A stretch of 64,000 nucleotides of DNA, taken from Pricia antarctica. GTDB lineage: Bacteria > Bacteroidota > Bacteroidia > Flavobacteriales > Flavobacteriaceae. Shown here piece after piece: positions 18,633 through 27,449 of the stretch. The stretch spans positions 1 through 64,000 of the forward strand of contig DRGL01000027.1 in NCBI GenBank assembly GCA_011050085.1, in the 5' to 3' direction. The position numbers were made by a program, and so were the translations under genes. Position 1 is the stretch's first letter. Each line of letters opens with the position of its first letter. The notes beneath the pieces are model-generated. The model was not told the DNA's origin. It made no database searches and worked only from the letters and a program-made list of their open reading frames with translations.

Positions 18633-20027
18633 CTAGTCCATGTTTACTTTCATGACCGCTTTGACATTTACGAATTCACGAATACCAAAACCGCCGTGTT
18701 CCCTACCATAACCGGAATCCTTGACGCCGCCGAAGGGCATATTAGGTTGGGCTACACCAAACGAATTGATAAATACCATGCCCGTATCAAAATGTTTTTT
18801 GGCAAGTTCAAATGCCTTATCCTCGTCCTTTGAAAAGATACCGCCTCCTAGTCCAAATTTACTGGCATTGGCAATACGCATGGCATCCTCGTTATCTTTT
18901 GCGCGGATTAAGGAAGCGACAGGGCCAAATAGCTCATCATCATAAGCGGGTTGCCCCGGTTCTAGATTTGCCAATATAGTTGCCGGATAAAAGAAACCCT
19001 CTCCTTCCGGGATTTCACCCCCAATCAATATTTCAGCTCCTTTATGTACACTTTTTTCTACCTGTTCGTGTAGTTTGTCACGTAAATCTTCCCGTGCCAT
19101 TGGTCCTATATCGGAATCTTCCTTGGTAGGGTCACCCATTTTTATTTCTTTCATTCCTTCTACGAAAGCCTCTTTGAACCTATCGTAGACTTTATCGACT
19201 ACAATAAATCGTTTTGCCGCTACACAGGTTTCGCCATTATTATAAATTCGCCCTTGAACGCTCACTTTGGCGGCCAATGCTATATCAGCATCGTCAAGTA
19301 CCAAATAGGCATCATTACTACCCAATTCAAGGACAGTTTTCTTCAATACCTCTCCAGCTTTTTTGGCAATAATTCTACCCGCATCTGGACTTCCGGTCAA
19401 TGTAACTCCACGCACTAGTTTGTGTTCAATAATAGTGTCAGACTGGTCGTGATCGATAAGAAGTACGGTAAAAAGGTCTTTGGGTAATCCTGCATCCTCA
19501 TAAATCTCTTTCAATAATAAGGCTGATCCAGAAACGTTTTCAGCATGTTTCAATAGTACCCCGTTTCCGGCCATAAGATTTGCTATTGAATATCTTACGG
19601 CTTGGTACGCCGGAAAGTTCCAAGGTTGAATGCCATAAATAACACCAAGAGGTGAATATGTGATTACACCTTTTCCCCCATTCGGCAATTCCCGGTTCTC
19701 GTCTTGCAATTCCTTTATACCATGTTTAGCGGTATATTCGCAAATACCGGCACAAAGTTCGATTTCCTCCAACCCCTGTTTAATGACCTTTCCCATTTCC
19801 TGGGTCATTAGCTTTGCATATTTATCCTTATTATCTGTCAGGTGGGTCCCAATATTCTTTATAATTTCTGCACGGTCTTCAATAGGTTTTAACCGCCATT
19901 TTTCAAATGCTTCGTGACATCTTTCGACTGCTTTTTCAGCTTCATCGTCAGACATAAAATGGTATTCCTTAATCTCTTCTCCGTTTGCGGGGTTAATTGT
20001 CGCAAATCCGTTTACTATCGTTTCCAT
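18633..20027 (-). CDS. Succinate-semialdehyde dehydrogenase-type aldehyde dehydrogenase
   Basis: A 464-residue aldehyde dehydrogenase. Catalytic Glu in LELGSNDAYLVLDD (about 236) and nucleophilic Cys in NNGETCVAAKRF (about 270), with conserved QPWNFPAYQ and FGVAQPNMPFGGVKDSGYGRE. The length and motifs place it in the short SSADH-like subgroup that oxidises succinate semialdehyde and other small aldehydes with NAD(P). No gamma-aminobutyrate aminotransferase lies nearby, so general aldehyde oxidation next to the alcohol dehydrogenase and old yellow enzyme is as likely as GABA breakdown. It starts 29 bp after the OYE stop. Confidence 0.9.
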   Translation of the reverse strand: METIVNGFATINPANGEEIKEYHFMSDDEAEKAVERCHEAFEKWRLKPIEDRAEIIKNIGTHLTDNKDKYAKLMTQEMGKVIKQGLEEIELCAGICEYTAKHGIKELQDENRELPNGGKGVITYSPLGVIYGIQPWNFPAYQAVRYSIANLMAGNGVLLKHAENVSGSALLLKEIYEDAGLPKDLFTVLLIDHDQSDTIIEHKLVRGVTLTGSPDAGRIIAKKAGEVLKKTVLELGSNDAYLVLDDADIALAAKVSVQGRIYNNGETCVAAKRFIVVDKVYDRFKEAFVEGMKEIKMGDPTKEDSDIGPMAREDLRDKLHEQVEKSVHKGAEILIGGEIPEGEGFFYPATILANLEPGQPAYDDELFGPVASLIRAKDNEDAMRIANASKFGLGGGIFSKDEDKAFELAKKHFDTGMVFINSFGVAQPNMPFGGVKDSGYGREHGGFGIREFVNVKAVMKVNMD

Positions 20028-20056
20028 ATATTCTTTAAATTCTATTACTTCAATTT

Positions 20057-21181
20057 TTATTTTTGTGGCATTAGCTCACGCGTCTCAGCCTCATAATCAG
20101 TGTATCCTTCTTTACCCGGAGTATAGAAAGTATCTTTATCCCAATCTGCCGTCTCAACATTTTCCCGAAAACGTCCGACCAAATCAGGATTTGAAACATA
20201 CAATTTTCCGAAAGCTACTAAGTCAGCATTACCTTCTTCGATAACCTTATTCCCTTTTTCTTGATCGAAACCGGAATTGATCATCAACGTACCTTTATAC
20301 TTAGGTCTGTAATGTTCCGCAATATTCGACACGGCATAATCCAAATCGGAAACATCGGTAAAGGGTTCGCTTAAATGTACATAGGCCAAATCATATTCAT
20401 CACTCAAACGCTCGATGATGTAATCGAAAGTGGGTATGGTGTCTTCGTCCATGGTCATACCAAAAACACCATTTAGCGAAGGATTAAATCTTGCGCCAAT
20501 TTTATTTTCTGGCATTACTTCTTTTATGGCATCCAATACCTCAAAGAAAAACCGTGCCTTATTTTCTTTGGTGCCGCCATAATTATCCTCTCTATGATTG
20601 CTAGTACCATTGAAGAATTGATGGAAAAGATATCCGTTTGAAGAATGGATTTCTATACCATCGAAACCTGCGTTCATGGCATTTTTCGCCGCTTGTACAA
20701 ACTCTTCTTTAGTGGTCTGGATTTCTTCAACCGTCATAGCTTTAGGAGTAACAGTCTTTTTCTGACCATCTGGTGTATACACTTCCTCTTCCGGATTTAT
20801 GGCAGAAGGTGCCCATGGTAGTTCCCCATTATGAAAATCAGGATGCGAAATGCGACCTACATGCCATAACTGGGCAAATATGCGACCTCCCACCTTATGT
20901 ACAGAATCAGTGACTTTTTTCCATCCCTCTACCTGTGCAGTGCTGTATATACCTGCAGTATTGATGTATCCGACAGCTCGTTTTGATACTTGCGAACCTT
21001 CCGTTATTATAAGTCCTGCTGTAGCGCGTTGGGTATAGTACTTTACATGTAAATCTTCTGTTGGTGCAGTATCGTCATTGTCAGCACGGCTTCGCGTCAT
21101 TGGTGCCATCACTACACGATTGGGTAAATCAAGATTTCCCATGGTGTATGGCGTTAATAGTGCTTGTTCTTTAGTATTCAT
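20057..21181 (-). CDS. Old yellow enzyme-family ene-reductase (NemA-like)
   Basis: A 374-residue FMN-dependent OYE-family protein. N-terminal LLTPYTMGNLDLPNRVVMAPMTRSRAD is the family signature; the substrate-anion-binding pair appears as HSSN within GFDGIEIHSSNGYLFHQFF, where many relatives have HGAN and an Asp after the aromatic residue. AQLWHVGRISHP and VAFGKLYVSNPDLV are conserved FMN-binding parts. Such enzymes reduce activated C=C bonds, nitro-esters and quinones with NAD(P)H. First gene of the minus-strand redox cluster, so the cluster promoter probably lies between 21182 and 21339. Confidence 0.92.
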   Translation of the reverse strand: MNTKEQALLTPYTMGNLDLPNRVVMAPMTRSRADNDDTAPTEDLHVKYYTQRATAGLIITEGSQVSKRAVGYINTAGIYSTAQVEGWKKVTDSVHKVGGRIFAQLWHVGRISHPDFHNGELPWAPSAINPEEEVYTPDGQKKTVTPKAMTVEEIQTTKEEFVQAAKNAMNAGFDGIEIHSSNGYLFHQFFNGTSNHREDNYGGTKENKARFFFEVLDAIKEVMPENKIGARFNPSLNGVFGMTMDEDTIPTFDYIIERLSDEYDLAYVHLSEPFTDVSDLDYAVSNIAEHYRPKYKGTLMINSGFDQEKGNKVIEEGNADLVAFGKLYVSNPDLVGRFRENVETADWDKDTFYTPGKEGYTDYEAETRELMPQK

Positions 21182-21339
21182 AGCGTAGTTTTTAATGTAA
21201 AATGATTATTCTCCTATATATCATATAGAAAGAAAATTTAATAGGGAAGCAAATTATTGAAATTGGGTCGCAATTGGCGATTTTATCAAGAGGGATTTTA
21301 ACGTAATCGAAGCCCCGTTAGTTCAAGTGTAAAAAAACA

Positions 21340-21921
21340 TTATTCTTCGCCCTCGATAGCTTGTACGGAACCACTGTAACGGATAGGAAAACGTTTTGAG
21401 CTAGTCACGTTGATGGTGCTCTTAAAATTTGGATATAGACCAATGTTCAGCGTGAAATTTTCTGAATCGTTATCTATTTTTAAAAGGATATCATACCGCT
21501 GTTTATCTTCATTTTTTGTTACTTCCATACGTTCTGGAATACCTTCGAAACCTATACCCGGCCCATTGGTATTGTAGGCACCTCCCATTTGTCGCTCACC
21601 AAAATAGGGTAAGTACACAGAGAGACTGTCACCCATAATCTTCACGTAATTCGAATTGCCGATTAGATTAATTTGACTGGCCGAACTACCTGGCGGCAAC
21701 AATCCCGAGTTTGCCAAACTGTTCATACTAGCTGTAGCCAAAGGCATTGCCCAGTCGGATAGTATTTCGAATTGGTTTGTCGTTATTAGCTCATTCAATT
21801 TTTGCATTCCACTATCGTTAGTAATTGGTTTTTTGGAACTACTACAGGAGGAAGCCATACCAACACAAGCTATAATTGGCATGAAAAACTTAAAACAATA
21901 CTGATTAAATACTTTTCGCAT
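21340..21921 (-). CDS. DUF4251 domain lipoprotein
   Basis: Starting at the ATG at 21921 (MRKVFNQYCFKFFMP), the product has 193 residues with a signal segment ending in the lipobox region ACVGMASSCSSS; the Cys would be lipidated. The rest matches the Bacteroidota DUF4251 fold (YVKIMGDSLSVYLPYFG, GIGFEG, NFTLNIG, STINVTSSKRFPIRYSG). Function of the domain is unknown; it is expected in the periplasm, anchored to the outer or inner membrane. It stands alone between the OYE gene and the amine-oxidase-like gene. Confidence 0.82.
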   Translation of the reverse strand: MRKVFNQYCFKFFMPIIACVGMASSCSSSKKPITNDSGMQKLNELITTNQFEILSDWAMPLATASMNSLANSGLLPPGSSASQINLIGNSNYVKIMGDSLSVYLPYFGERQMGGAYNTNGPGIGFEGIPERMEVTKNEDKQRYDILLKIDNDSENFTLNIGLYPNFKSTINVTSSKRFPIRYSGSVQAIEGEE

Positions 21922-21983
21922 GGCTAACAAGATAGAGACAAAGCCGATACCTCATACTTAAGAATATCATAAATAGAATACAT

Positions 21984-23246
21984 TTATCGCACTACACCCC
22001 TTTCGCCTTCTATTATCTCAATAATGCCTAATGCCGCTTTTTCACCGGACATCATAGCCGCATTTAATGATCCGTTGAGCAAATGGTCGCCCGCCAAGAA
22101 GAGGGTGTCTTTCAATTGCGTTTCCGAGGGTGCCATATCATAACGTATATCCATCAAATCAGGAAGACCTTTTGGAATACGATATCGCTTTATAAATTTT
22201 GGATTTGTTATTCGGCAATACTGTTTTAATTCTTTTATTACCCTCTCGATCAGCAAATGCTCTTCAAACGTATGGTCTTTTACAATGGTGACACATAATA
22301 ACTCCCCATTACCTGACCAGTTTGACCCGAGCGATGTCAGGTAAAAAATATTATTTATTAAGGCGTTTTTTTCAGCGATAAGTCCAATGAGAGGCTGCTC
22401 GATAACCCTATCAAGCGTCTGAAAATACAAGGTGTCACAGCCTTTCCATTCAATTTTTTGATTTCGTAGATTTGAAACTAATTCCGTTGTGTTCGTCGCC
22501 ATGATGGTATAATCGCCGGTAATAGTATCACCGTTCGATAAAATCAATTGGCCGTCAGCAATTTTTTTCACACTTGCATTGTAAACAATTTTAGTGGAAT
22601 TGAATTTTGATACCAATTGTTCGGTGATAGCAGCTATTCCGTTTCGAGGCAGTACCGCCCTACCTTCCCCAAACATTTTAAAAACAAACTGAAACATGCG
22701 ACTAGATGTTTTGAGGTCAGGTTCCAAGAATATTCCACTGAAAAAAGGCATGAAAAATGATGAAATAATGTCTTCGCTAAAGCCTTTTTCTCTTAAATAT
22801 TGAAGGCTTGTGGTCTCCTCATTGCTAAAAATGGCGTGTACATCGGTCTTTTTAAGTTCAAGGTTCAGTGAAACAATTTTTAGCTTATCGGAAAATGAAC
22901 CAATCTTTGAGAACAGTGTCGGTATCAAAAGGGACAAATTTCTTAGGGGGTCGCCCAGGACGGTTTGTTTTCCTTCTTTGAATATGACTGCTCCAGAATG
23001 AAACGGCTGTACATCGAGGGCCTCCAAGTTAAGGTACTTTCTGGCCAAAGGATAGGCATCTAGCAACACTTGAAATCCGTGGTCCATACGAAAGCCATTA
23101 ATATCATCTGTTTTTACCCGACCCCCTGCCCTATCCGTCTGCTCATAAATAGTAACGGCGAAACCTTTTTTTTCTAAAATTGAAGCGGCAATTAATCCGC
23201 TAATACCTGCTCCAACAATGTTGATCTTTAATTTACTTCGTTTCAT
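21984..23246 (-). CDS. NAD(P)/FAD-dependent oxidoreductase, amine-oxidase/phytoene-desaturase-like
   Basis: A 420-residue flavoprotein. N-terminal dinucleotide motif NIVGAGISGLIAASILEKKG (about 8-27) followed by the GG motif YEQTDRAGGRVKT, then DHGFQVLLDAYPLARKYL. The C-terminus has FLAGDHLLNGSLNAAMMSGEKAALGI, the FAD-binding signature of the amine oxidase/protoporphyrinogen oxidase/phytoene desaturase superfamily. The substrate cannot be told. No carotenoid genes are nearby. It is divergent from the DoxX-like gene at 23387. Confidence 0.85.
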   Translation of the reverse strand: MKRSKLKINIVGAGISGLIAASILEKKGFAVTIYEQTDRAGGRVKTDDINGFRMDHGFQVLLDAYPLARKYLNLEALDVQPFHSGAVIFKEGKQTVLGDPLRNLSLLIPTLFSKIGSFSDKLKIVSLNLELKKTDVHAIFSNEETTSLQYLREKGFSEDIISSFFMPFFSGIFLEPDLKTSSRMFQFVFKMFGEGRAVLPRNGIAAITEQLVSKFNSTKIVYNASVKKIADGQLILSNGDTITGDYTIMATNTTELVSNLRNQKIEWKGCDTLYFQTLDRVIEQPLIGLIAEKNALINNIFYLTSLGSNWSGNGELLCVTIVKDHTFEEHLLIERVIKELKQYCRITNPKFIKRYRIPKGLPDLMDIRYDMAPSETQLKDTLFLAGDHLLNGSLNAAMMSGEKAALGIIEIIEGERGVVR

Positions 23247-23386
23247 CTTTAATTCTCAACTTTTATCCTTGATAGTCTAAGGTTTGGCTTAAGATAAATA
23301 AATAGTCAATTATAGCTTGACCCACGCCTTCTAAGCCTTTTTCCAAAGGAAAGCTTACTTTTACAATTCATTATTTAGCGGTCACT

Positions 23387-23734
23387 ATGAACATTCTCAC
23401 GGGGCTAACGATTTTCTCGTCGATCTCGTTTCTTTTTTTCGGTCTGGCTTGTCTTTTTGATAATCGAATGCGCGACGAGTTCATTCGGTACCGCCTTGAA
23501 GATAAGCGAAGACTGACTGGTTTTCTTCAACTAATCGGTGGTTCGGGACTTTTACTTGGAGCGTTCATTTCGGTTCACTTGGCCCTGATATCCGCAATAG
23601 GATTGTCTTTGCTAATGCTTTTGGGTTTTGCCGTTCGCATCAAAATAAAAGATTCATGGCTACAATCTCTACCTTCTTTAAGTTATGCCCTTCTCAACGG
23701 TTATTTGACCGTTTCTTATTTTAGCCTCCTCTGA
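23387..23734 (+). CDS. DoxX-like small membrane protein
   Basis: A 115-residue protein with four hydrophobic segments (about 5-22, 45-62, 65-82, 95-112) and a charged loop RMRDEFIRYRLEDKRR after the first. This four-helix pattern with LQLIGGSGLLLGAF is typical of DoxX-like small membrane proteins. Function unknown. Its stop codon ends at 23734, the base before the stop of the convergent DoxX-like gene, so the two transcripts must overlap at the 3' ends. Confidence 0.7.
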   Translation: MNILTGLTIFSSISFLFFGLACLFDNRMRDEFIRYRLEDKRRLTGFLQLIGGSGLLLGAFISVHLALISAIGLSLLMLLGFAVRIKIKDSWLQSLPSLSYALLNGYLTVSYFSLL

Positions 23735-24118
23735 TTAGGAAATATAAATAAGAATAAGGCACATCGACAAGAATAGAAAAGCAGGGAAGGACTTTATTAG
23801 CGGGTCATTAATTTTAATGTGCATTATAATGGACCCAAGCAATAAAACAGCTAGTCCGATGGCGGCGGGTTGTATTACAAACGGGAAAAATATGCCGGCT
23901 ATCAATACGAGGGCCAAAGATACTTTGAGAAATCCAACAACATAGCACATCCAAATCGGTAGACCGTATACTTTGAATTCTTCCATAATAGTGGTGGCAT
24001 TCCCACCACGCCATCGCGTAGGTTTGTTATACTGTATAAGCCAGACGTTCAATAAACTTAGGCCGACAATTAGTTGTAATCCAATTCGTAAATACTCCAT
24101 AACAGACTTTTTTTTCAA
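23735..24118 (-). CDS. DoxX-family membrane protein
   Basis: A 127-residue membrane protein with four hydrophobic helices. The extracytoplasmic segment NKPTRWRGGNATTIMEEFKVYGLP after helix 1 and the GFLKVSLALVLIAGI helix are typical of DoxX/MauE-like proteins. Another start at MEYLRIGLQLIVG (24100) is possible. The gene abuts the convergent 115-residue DoxX-like gene without a single spacer base, and the two products share the IKI(N/K)D motif before the last helix, suggesting distant paralogy. Confidence 0.75.
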   Translation of the reverse strand: MKKKSVMEYLRIGLQLIVGLSLLNVWLIQYNKPTRWRGGNATTIMEEFKVYGLPIWMCYVVGFLKVSLALVLIAGIFFPFVIQPAAIGLAVLLLGSIIMHIKINDPLIKSFPAFLFLSMCLILIYIS

Positions 24119-24208
24119 AGTTAACTGTTATCAGAACGGTATTTGTATCGAATAGATAGAAGTTTTTCTAATAAACCCTTTCTTTGTAATATTCTCTAAC
24201 CTATTTAG

Positions 24209-24823
24209 ATGCCCAATCACGTACATTATACAATTTATAAACCTTTTGGGATACTAAGTCAATTGGATTCAAACGATGCCCGCCAAAAACGTAAAAAACG
24301 TTTCCTAACGGAATTGTATGATTTTCCGGATGGTATCATGCCCATCGGACGATTAGATGAAAAATCTGAAGGTCTCTTGCTTATGACTACCGATGGAATG
24401 CTTAGTTACTCAATAAATAGTTCTGGGATTGAAAAGGAGTACTATGCGCAATTGGACGGGGACATATCGGATGTGGCTATTGAAAGTCTGGCAACTGGCG
24501 TGAAAATTGGAATTGATGGAGCTAAATACAGTACTAAAAACTGTATTGCCCAGAAACTGTCCCATGCCCCTGAACTACCAAATCCGGATACATCGTTGAG
24601 GTTGGGACGGCACAGACCCACATCGTGGATTTCAATTACACTACGTGAGGGAAAATTTCGTCAAGTGAGAAAAATGACGGCTGCGGTTGGATTTCCAACT
24701 ATGCGGCTTGTTCGCGTGCGGGTAGGTACCATTACCTTATTCGGTTTGGAACCCGGTGGTGTTTTACAACTACCCAATGATAGTTTTCAAAATTTTTTCG
24801 GAAAGCGCGAAAAGCTAGAATAG
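24209..24823 (+). CDS. RsuA/RluE-family rRNA pseudouridine synthase
   Basis: A 204-residue protein with the catalytic motif GRLDEKSEGLLLMT (Asp about 49), the YYAQLDG strand and the C-terminal REGKFRQVRKMTAAVGFPTMRLVRVRVG signature. No S4 domain is present, as in RluE, which makes pseudouridine 2457 in 23S rRNA. Starts at MPNHVHYTIYKPFGILSQ; YxxYKPxG is the usual beginning of the catalytic domain. Target site is inferred from family only. It is convergent with the DUF1080 gene, with 14 bp between stops. Confidence 0.9.
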   Translation: MPNHVHYTIYKPFGILSQLDSNDARQKRKKRFLTELYDFPDGIMPIGRLDEKSEGLLLMTTDGMLSYSINSSGIEKEYYAQLDGDISDVAIESLATGVKIGIDGAKYSTKNCIAQKLSHAPELPNPDTSLRLGRHRPTSWISITLREGKFRQVRKMTAAVGFPTMRLVRVRVGTITLFGLEPGGVLQLPNDSFQNFFGKREKLE

Positions 24824-24837
24824 ATTTTGAGTACTTG

Positions 24838-25533
24838 CTATTTTCCTGAGCTACTGAATTTCGTGATGGGGGTTAATGCAACTTTGCGAAACTCTACTTC
24901 AGACCCTTCGGCCTGCAAGGCAATTTTTCCATTTCTTGCGGTAGCGTCATAGCCATAATTGACAAAATCTCCGTTTACCCAAACCTTTATTTCATCCTTA
25001 AGACATTCTATGGTCATATGGTTCCACTCTCCTACCTTGTTCTCAGAATTATCGGTAAGATTTAATATACGGCGCTCTTTACCTTCGGTAACTCCCCAAT
25101 CCTTTTTCGGACCGCGACGTTCGACCATATTATCTGCTTTAATATTTTCAACAATGCACCAGAAATCACCGGCGTTTTCATGCATCATCTGGACTTCGAT
25201 TGCTTTTGGAAACATTTTATAAAGAGACCTTGGGGTTGATGCAAATACAAGTACACCGCAATTACCAGGTTCGCAGGCGAAACGATATTCTACATCTAAA
25301 CGGAAATCGTGATAGTCTGTATCGGTGATAAGATGGCCTTGCGGCGTGCCCAAACTAACTAAAAGACCATTTCGGACTATAAATGGGATTTTTAAATTGG
25401 GAACGCTATCCATTTCAGGAATATCCATATGCCATCCTTTTAAATCTTTTCCATTGAAAAGAGATTTCGGCATTTGTGCCGTAGCTATTAATGGGATAAG
25501 GAAAAGTAATAGCAACAAATTGGATTTAATCAT
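24838..25533 (-). CDS. Secreted DUF1080 (3-keto-disaccharide hydrolase-like) protein
   Basis: From the ATG at 25533 the product is 231 residues with a signal peptide IKSNLLLLLFLIPLIATAQ; an earlier ATG at 25614 would add 27 unrelated residues before the signal. The mature part has the DUF1080 entry LFNGKDLKGWHMD and the LamG-like beta-sandwich with FACEPGNCGVLVFAS and a closing VEFRKVALTPI strand. DUF1080 proteins have been linked to cleavage of 3-keto-glycosides and often accompany Gfo/Idh/MocA oxidoreductases; here the neighbours are unrelated. It is the distant counterpart of the DUF1080 gene at 49455. Confidence 0.85.
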   Translation of the reverse strand: MIKSNLLLLLFLIPLIATAQMPKSLFNGKDLKGWHMDIPEMDSVPNLKIPFIVRNGLLVSLGTPQGHLITDTDYHDFRLDVEYRFACEPGNCGVLVFASTPRSLYKMFPKAIEVQMMHENAGDFWCIVENIKADNMVERRGPKKDWGVTEGKERRILNLTDNSENKVGEWNHMTIECLKDEIKVWVNGDFVNYGYDATARNGKIALQAEGSEVEFRKVALTPITKFSSSGK

Positions 25534-25595
25534 TTTTGTAGGGATAAAAAATAAGTTAGAACCAAATGATTCGCACTTGACTATAGAAACTATAG

Positions 25596-25640
25596 AATAA
25601 AAAAAATCGGTCACATCACCTTAGCGGTATGAGACCGATT
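25596..25640 (-). terminator. Rho-independent terminator after the cold-shock-domain gene
   Basis: Perfect 8-bp stem AATCGGTC (25605-25612) with GACCGATT (25633-25640) around a 20-nt loop. On the minus strand it is followed by a run of T residues interrupted once (25593-25604). It lies about 95 bp after the stop of the gene at 25734 and just before the DUF1080 gene. Confidence 0.7.
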
Positions 25641-25733
25641 CATTTGCAAATGCCACTGACAATTACTATTTGTAAGTCTTGAACTTTAGCTATTGAACTT
25701 TTAAAAAACTACAAAGTTTACAATCGCAAAAAA

Positions 25734-26186
25734 TTAGGTGCGCTTTACTCGAACTGCGTTCATACCCTTCATACCTCTTTCAAGTTCAAAAGAGACGGAG
25801 TTGCCTTCATTGATTTCGTCAATAAGACCACTCACATGTACAAAATATTTCTCGTTGTTTTCGGAATCTATAATAAATCCAAAACCTTTATTGAAGTCAT
25901 AAAAAGAAACTTTCCCACTTCTTACAGGATCAAACTTCTCTTCATCACCCTCTTCTTTTTTCGGAATACCCAACACAATATCCTCTGCATCGACTTTTAC
26001 TTTTTTGGTAGGATCTGGTGGGGTGTCCACTAGATTACCCATATGGTCAACATAGGCAAAAGGAATTCCCTCGGTACCATCTTTAGCGGCCTTTCGAGCC
26101 ACTTTCTTCTTTTGCTTTTCTTCACGCTTTTTAAGGCGCTTCTTCTCTTTTTCAGTTTTACTATAGGTCTGCTGCGATTTTGCCAT
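25734..26186 (-). CDS. Cold-shock-domain protein with basic N-terminal extension
   Basis: A 150-residue protein. Residues about 1-40 are very rich in Lys/Arg/Glu and predicted helical; a linker to about residue 88 follows; the C-terminal 62 residues are a cold-shock domain with RNP1-type KGFGFI and RNP2-type YFVHVSGL. Ordinary Csp proteins are 65-70 residues, so the extension more than doubles the length. The domain binds single-stranded RNA or DNA; the basic tail should add non-specific nucleic acid affinity. It is followed by its own terminator, so it is probably a monocistronic unit. Confidence 0.9.
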   Translation of the reverse strand: MAKSQQTYSKTEKEKKRLKKREEKQKKKVARKAAKDGTEGIPFAYVDHMGNLVDTPPDPTKKVKVDAEDIVLGIPKKEEGDEEKFDPVRSGKVSFYDFNKGFGFIIDSENNEKYFVHVSGLIDEINEGNSVSFELERGMKGMNAVRVKRT

Positions 26187-26248
26187 TCGTTATTTTGCTC
26201 TTTTTTTAAATTAGGCGAATAAGGTAGTGTTTTATTTTAACCCAACAA

Positions 26249-26467
26249 CTATAAAAGTCTACCTTTTAGCCGTTTTTCAATTTTTTTCTTAATGGCCGTT
26301 AAACGTTTCATAACATCCATCAACTGGGTATCCTTAGTCTCCTTATACACCTCATTAAGTGATAGAATAAGTTCCTTAGCCTCCCTTGCAGCATTTACGC
26401 GATCACTAGTCGTCAATCCTGACCATTTCCTATTTTCAAAATTGGAGGCCCTTTCTAATAACTCCAT
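26249..26467 (-). CDS. Small hypothetical protein, helical and basic
   Basis: A 72-residue product, MELLERASNFENRKWSG to a basic C-terminus KKIEKRLKGRLL. It is predicted to be almost all helix, with a heptad-like pattern over the last 30 residues, and lacks a signal peptide. I do not recognise a domain. The clean spacing (62 bp after its stop region to the cold-shock gene start, same strand) and gene-like composition support a real gene, perhaps co-transcribed with the cold-shock protein. Confidence 0.65.
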   Translation of the reverse strand: MELLERASNFENRKWSGLTTSDRVNAAREAKELILSLNEVYKETKDTQLMDVMKRLTAIKKKIEKRLKGRLL

Positions 26468-26579
26468 AATTCTATTGTTTTAAGATTGAATAACAATTTT
26501 ATCTCAATGGATAATCGTTTCAGGAATAATGATAAGACTAAATTTGGGAATAAAAAAATTTTGTTTATAGTTTTAACTA

Positions 26580-26627
26580 TTTCTTTAAACAAAATAGCTG
26601 CATACCAATTGAGGATGCAGCTATTTA
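26580..26627 (-). terminator. Rho-independent terminator after the lipoprotein gene
   Basis: Perfect 12-bp stem AAATAGCTGCAT (26593-26604) with ATGCAGCTATTT (26616-26627), loop of 11 nt. On the minus strand it continues into TTTTGTTTAAAG. It is placed about 25 bp after the stop codon at 26652. Confidence 0.8.
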
Positions 26628-26651
26628 ATTTCTTCTAAGTATGTGTATACT

Positions 26652-27449
26652 CTATTTACTCAGTGAAATATTCTCTTTCGTACCATCAGGATATATAAGT
26701 TCAGATATCGCATCACAGGTTCCATCCCCGAAATCAACAGAAACTTCGAGTCCATTTTTATTCAAAAGAAGAATACCCTTGCCAACATAATCACAATTGA
26801 ATGCATTTTCCAGAACTTCCAAGATAGTCACGGTATACGTATTTCCTTCCGTTTTCATAGTCCAATCTCCTTCAAGGCTTACCAACCCATTCGTTAAGCT
26901 TTCATTTATAGCTATACTCACAGTTTTATCCCCTCTTTCAGAAATCGTATTGCCATTTGCCATTGTAACGGTCATATCACTGTTCACCTGTACCGATACG
27001 GTATTATCCGAACCATTGGAAAGTTTAAAACTTCGGGTACCATCTAATAATACGTCTCCAACCATCAATTTATCGAAGTTCGCCGTGTATGCAAGGGATT
27101 CATTTTCAGTACCGTATAAAACCGTTACCGATCCACTCAACTTTTCTCCATTTTCCGTAACGCTGCAGTTGGCAAAAACAACGCTGTAGCCCGATTCGGT
27201 AAATGTCGCTGTATAACATTCACTTTTTTTTGATGTCATCACCGATGTTTTCTTATCAAAAAGCTCGCGAACAATATCGTCGGCTGCACTGGAAACTTGG
27301 TCTATTTCTAAAACAGTCTTTACATCGGCCGAAGACACTTCTGTATCGCCTTCAACGGAAACTTTATCATCTTTACTGCAACTAAATATGACTAATGCCA
27401 TAGCGCCTACTAAAACAAACTGTATCGTTTTGTACGTATTTTTTTTCAT
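26652..27449 (-). CDS. Putative lipoprotein of unknown function
   Basis: A 265-residue protein with a lipoprotein signal: basic start, hydrophobic segment FVLVGAMALVIFSC and Cys at about 24 followed by SKDDK, typical for Bacteroidota surface or periplasmic lipoproteins. The mature part is rich in beta-strand-forming Thr/Val/Ser, with a conserved-looking C-terminal VSVDFGDGTCDAISELIYPDGT. Paired cysteines could make disulfides. I recognise no family. It is a single-gene unit with its own terminator, divergent from the FCD regulator. Confidence 0.75.
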   Translation of the reverse strand: MKKNTYKTIQFVLVGAMALVIFSCSKDDKVSVEGDTEVSSADVKTVLEIDQVSSAADDIVRELFDKKTSVMTSKKSECYTATFTESGYSVVFANCSVTENGEKLSGSVTVLYGTENESLAYTANFDKLMVGDVLLDGTRSFKLSNGSDNTVSVQVNSDMTVTMANGNTISERGDKTVSIAINESLTNGLVSLEGDWTMKTEGNTYTVTILEVLENAFNCDYVGKGILLLNKNGLEVSVDFGDGTCDAISELIYPDGTKENISLSK

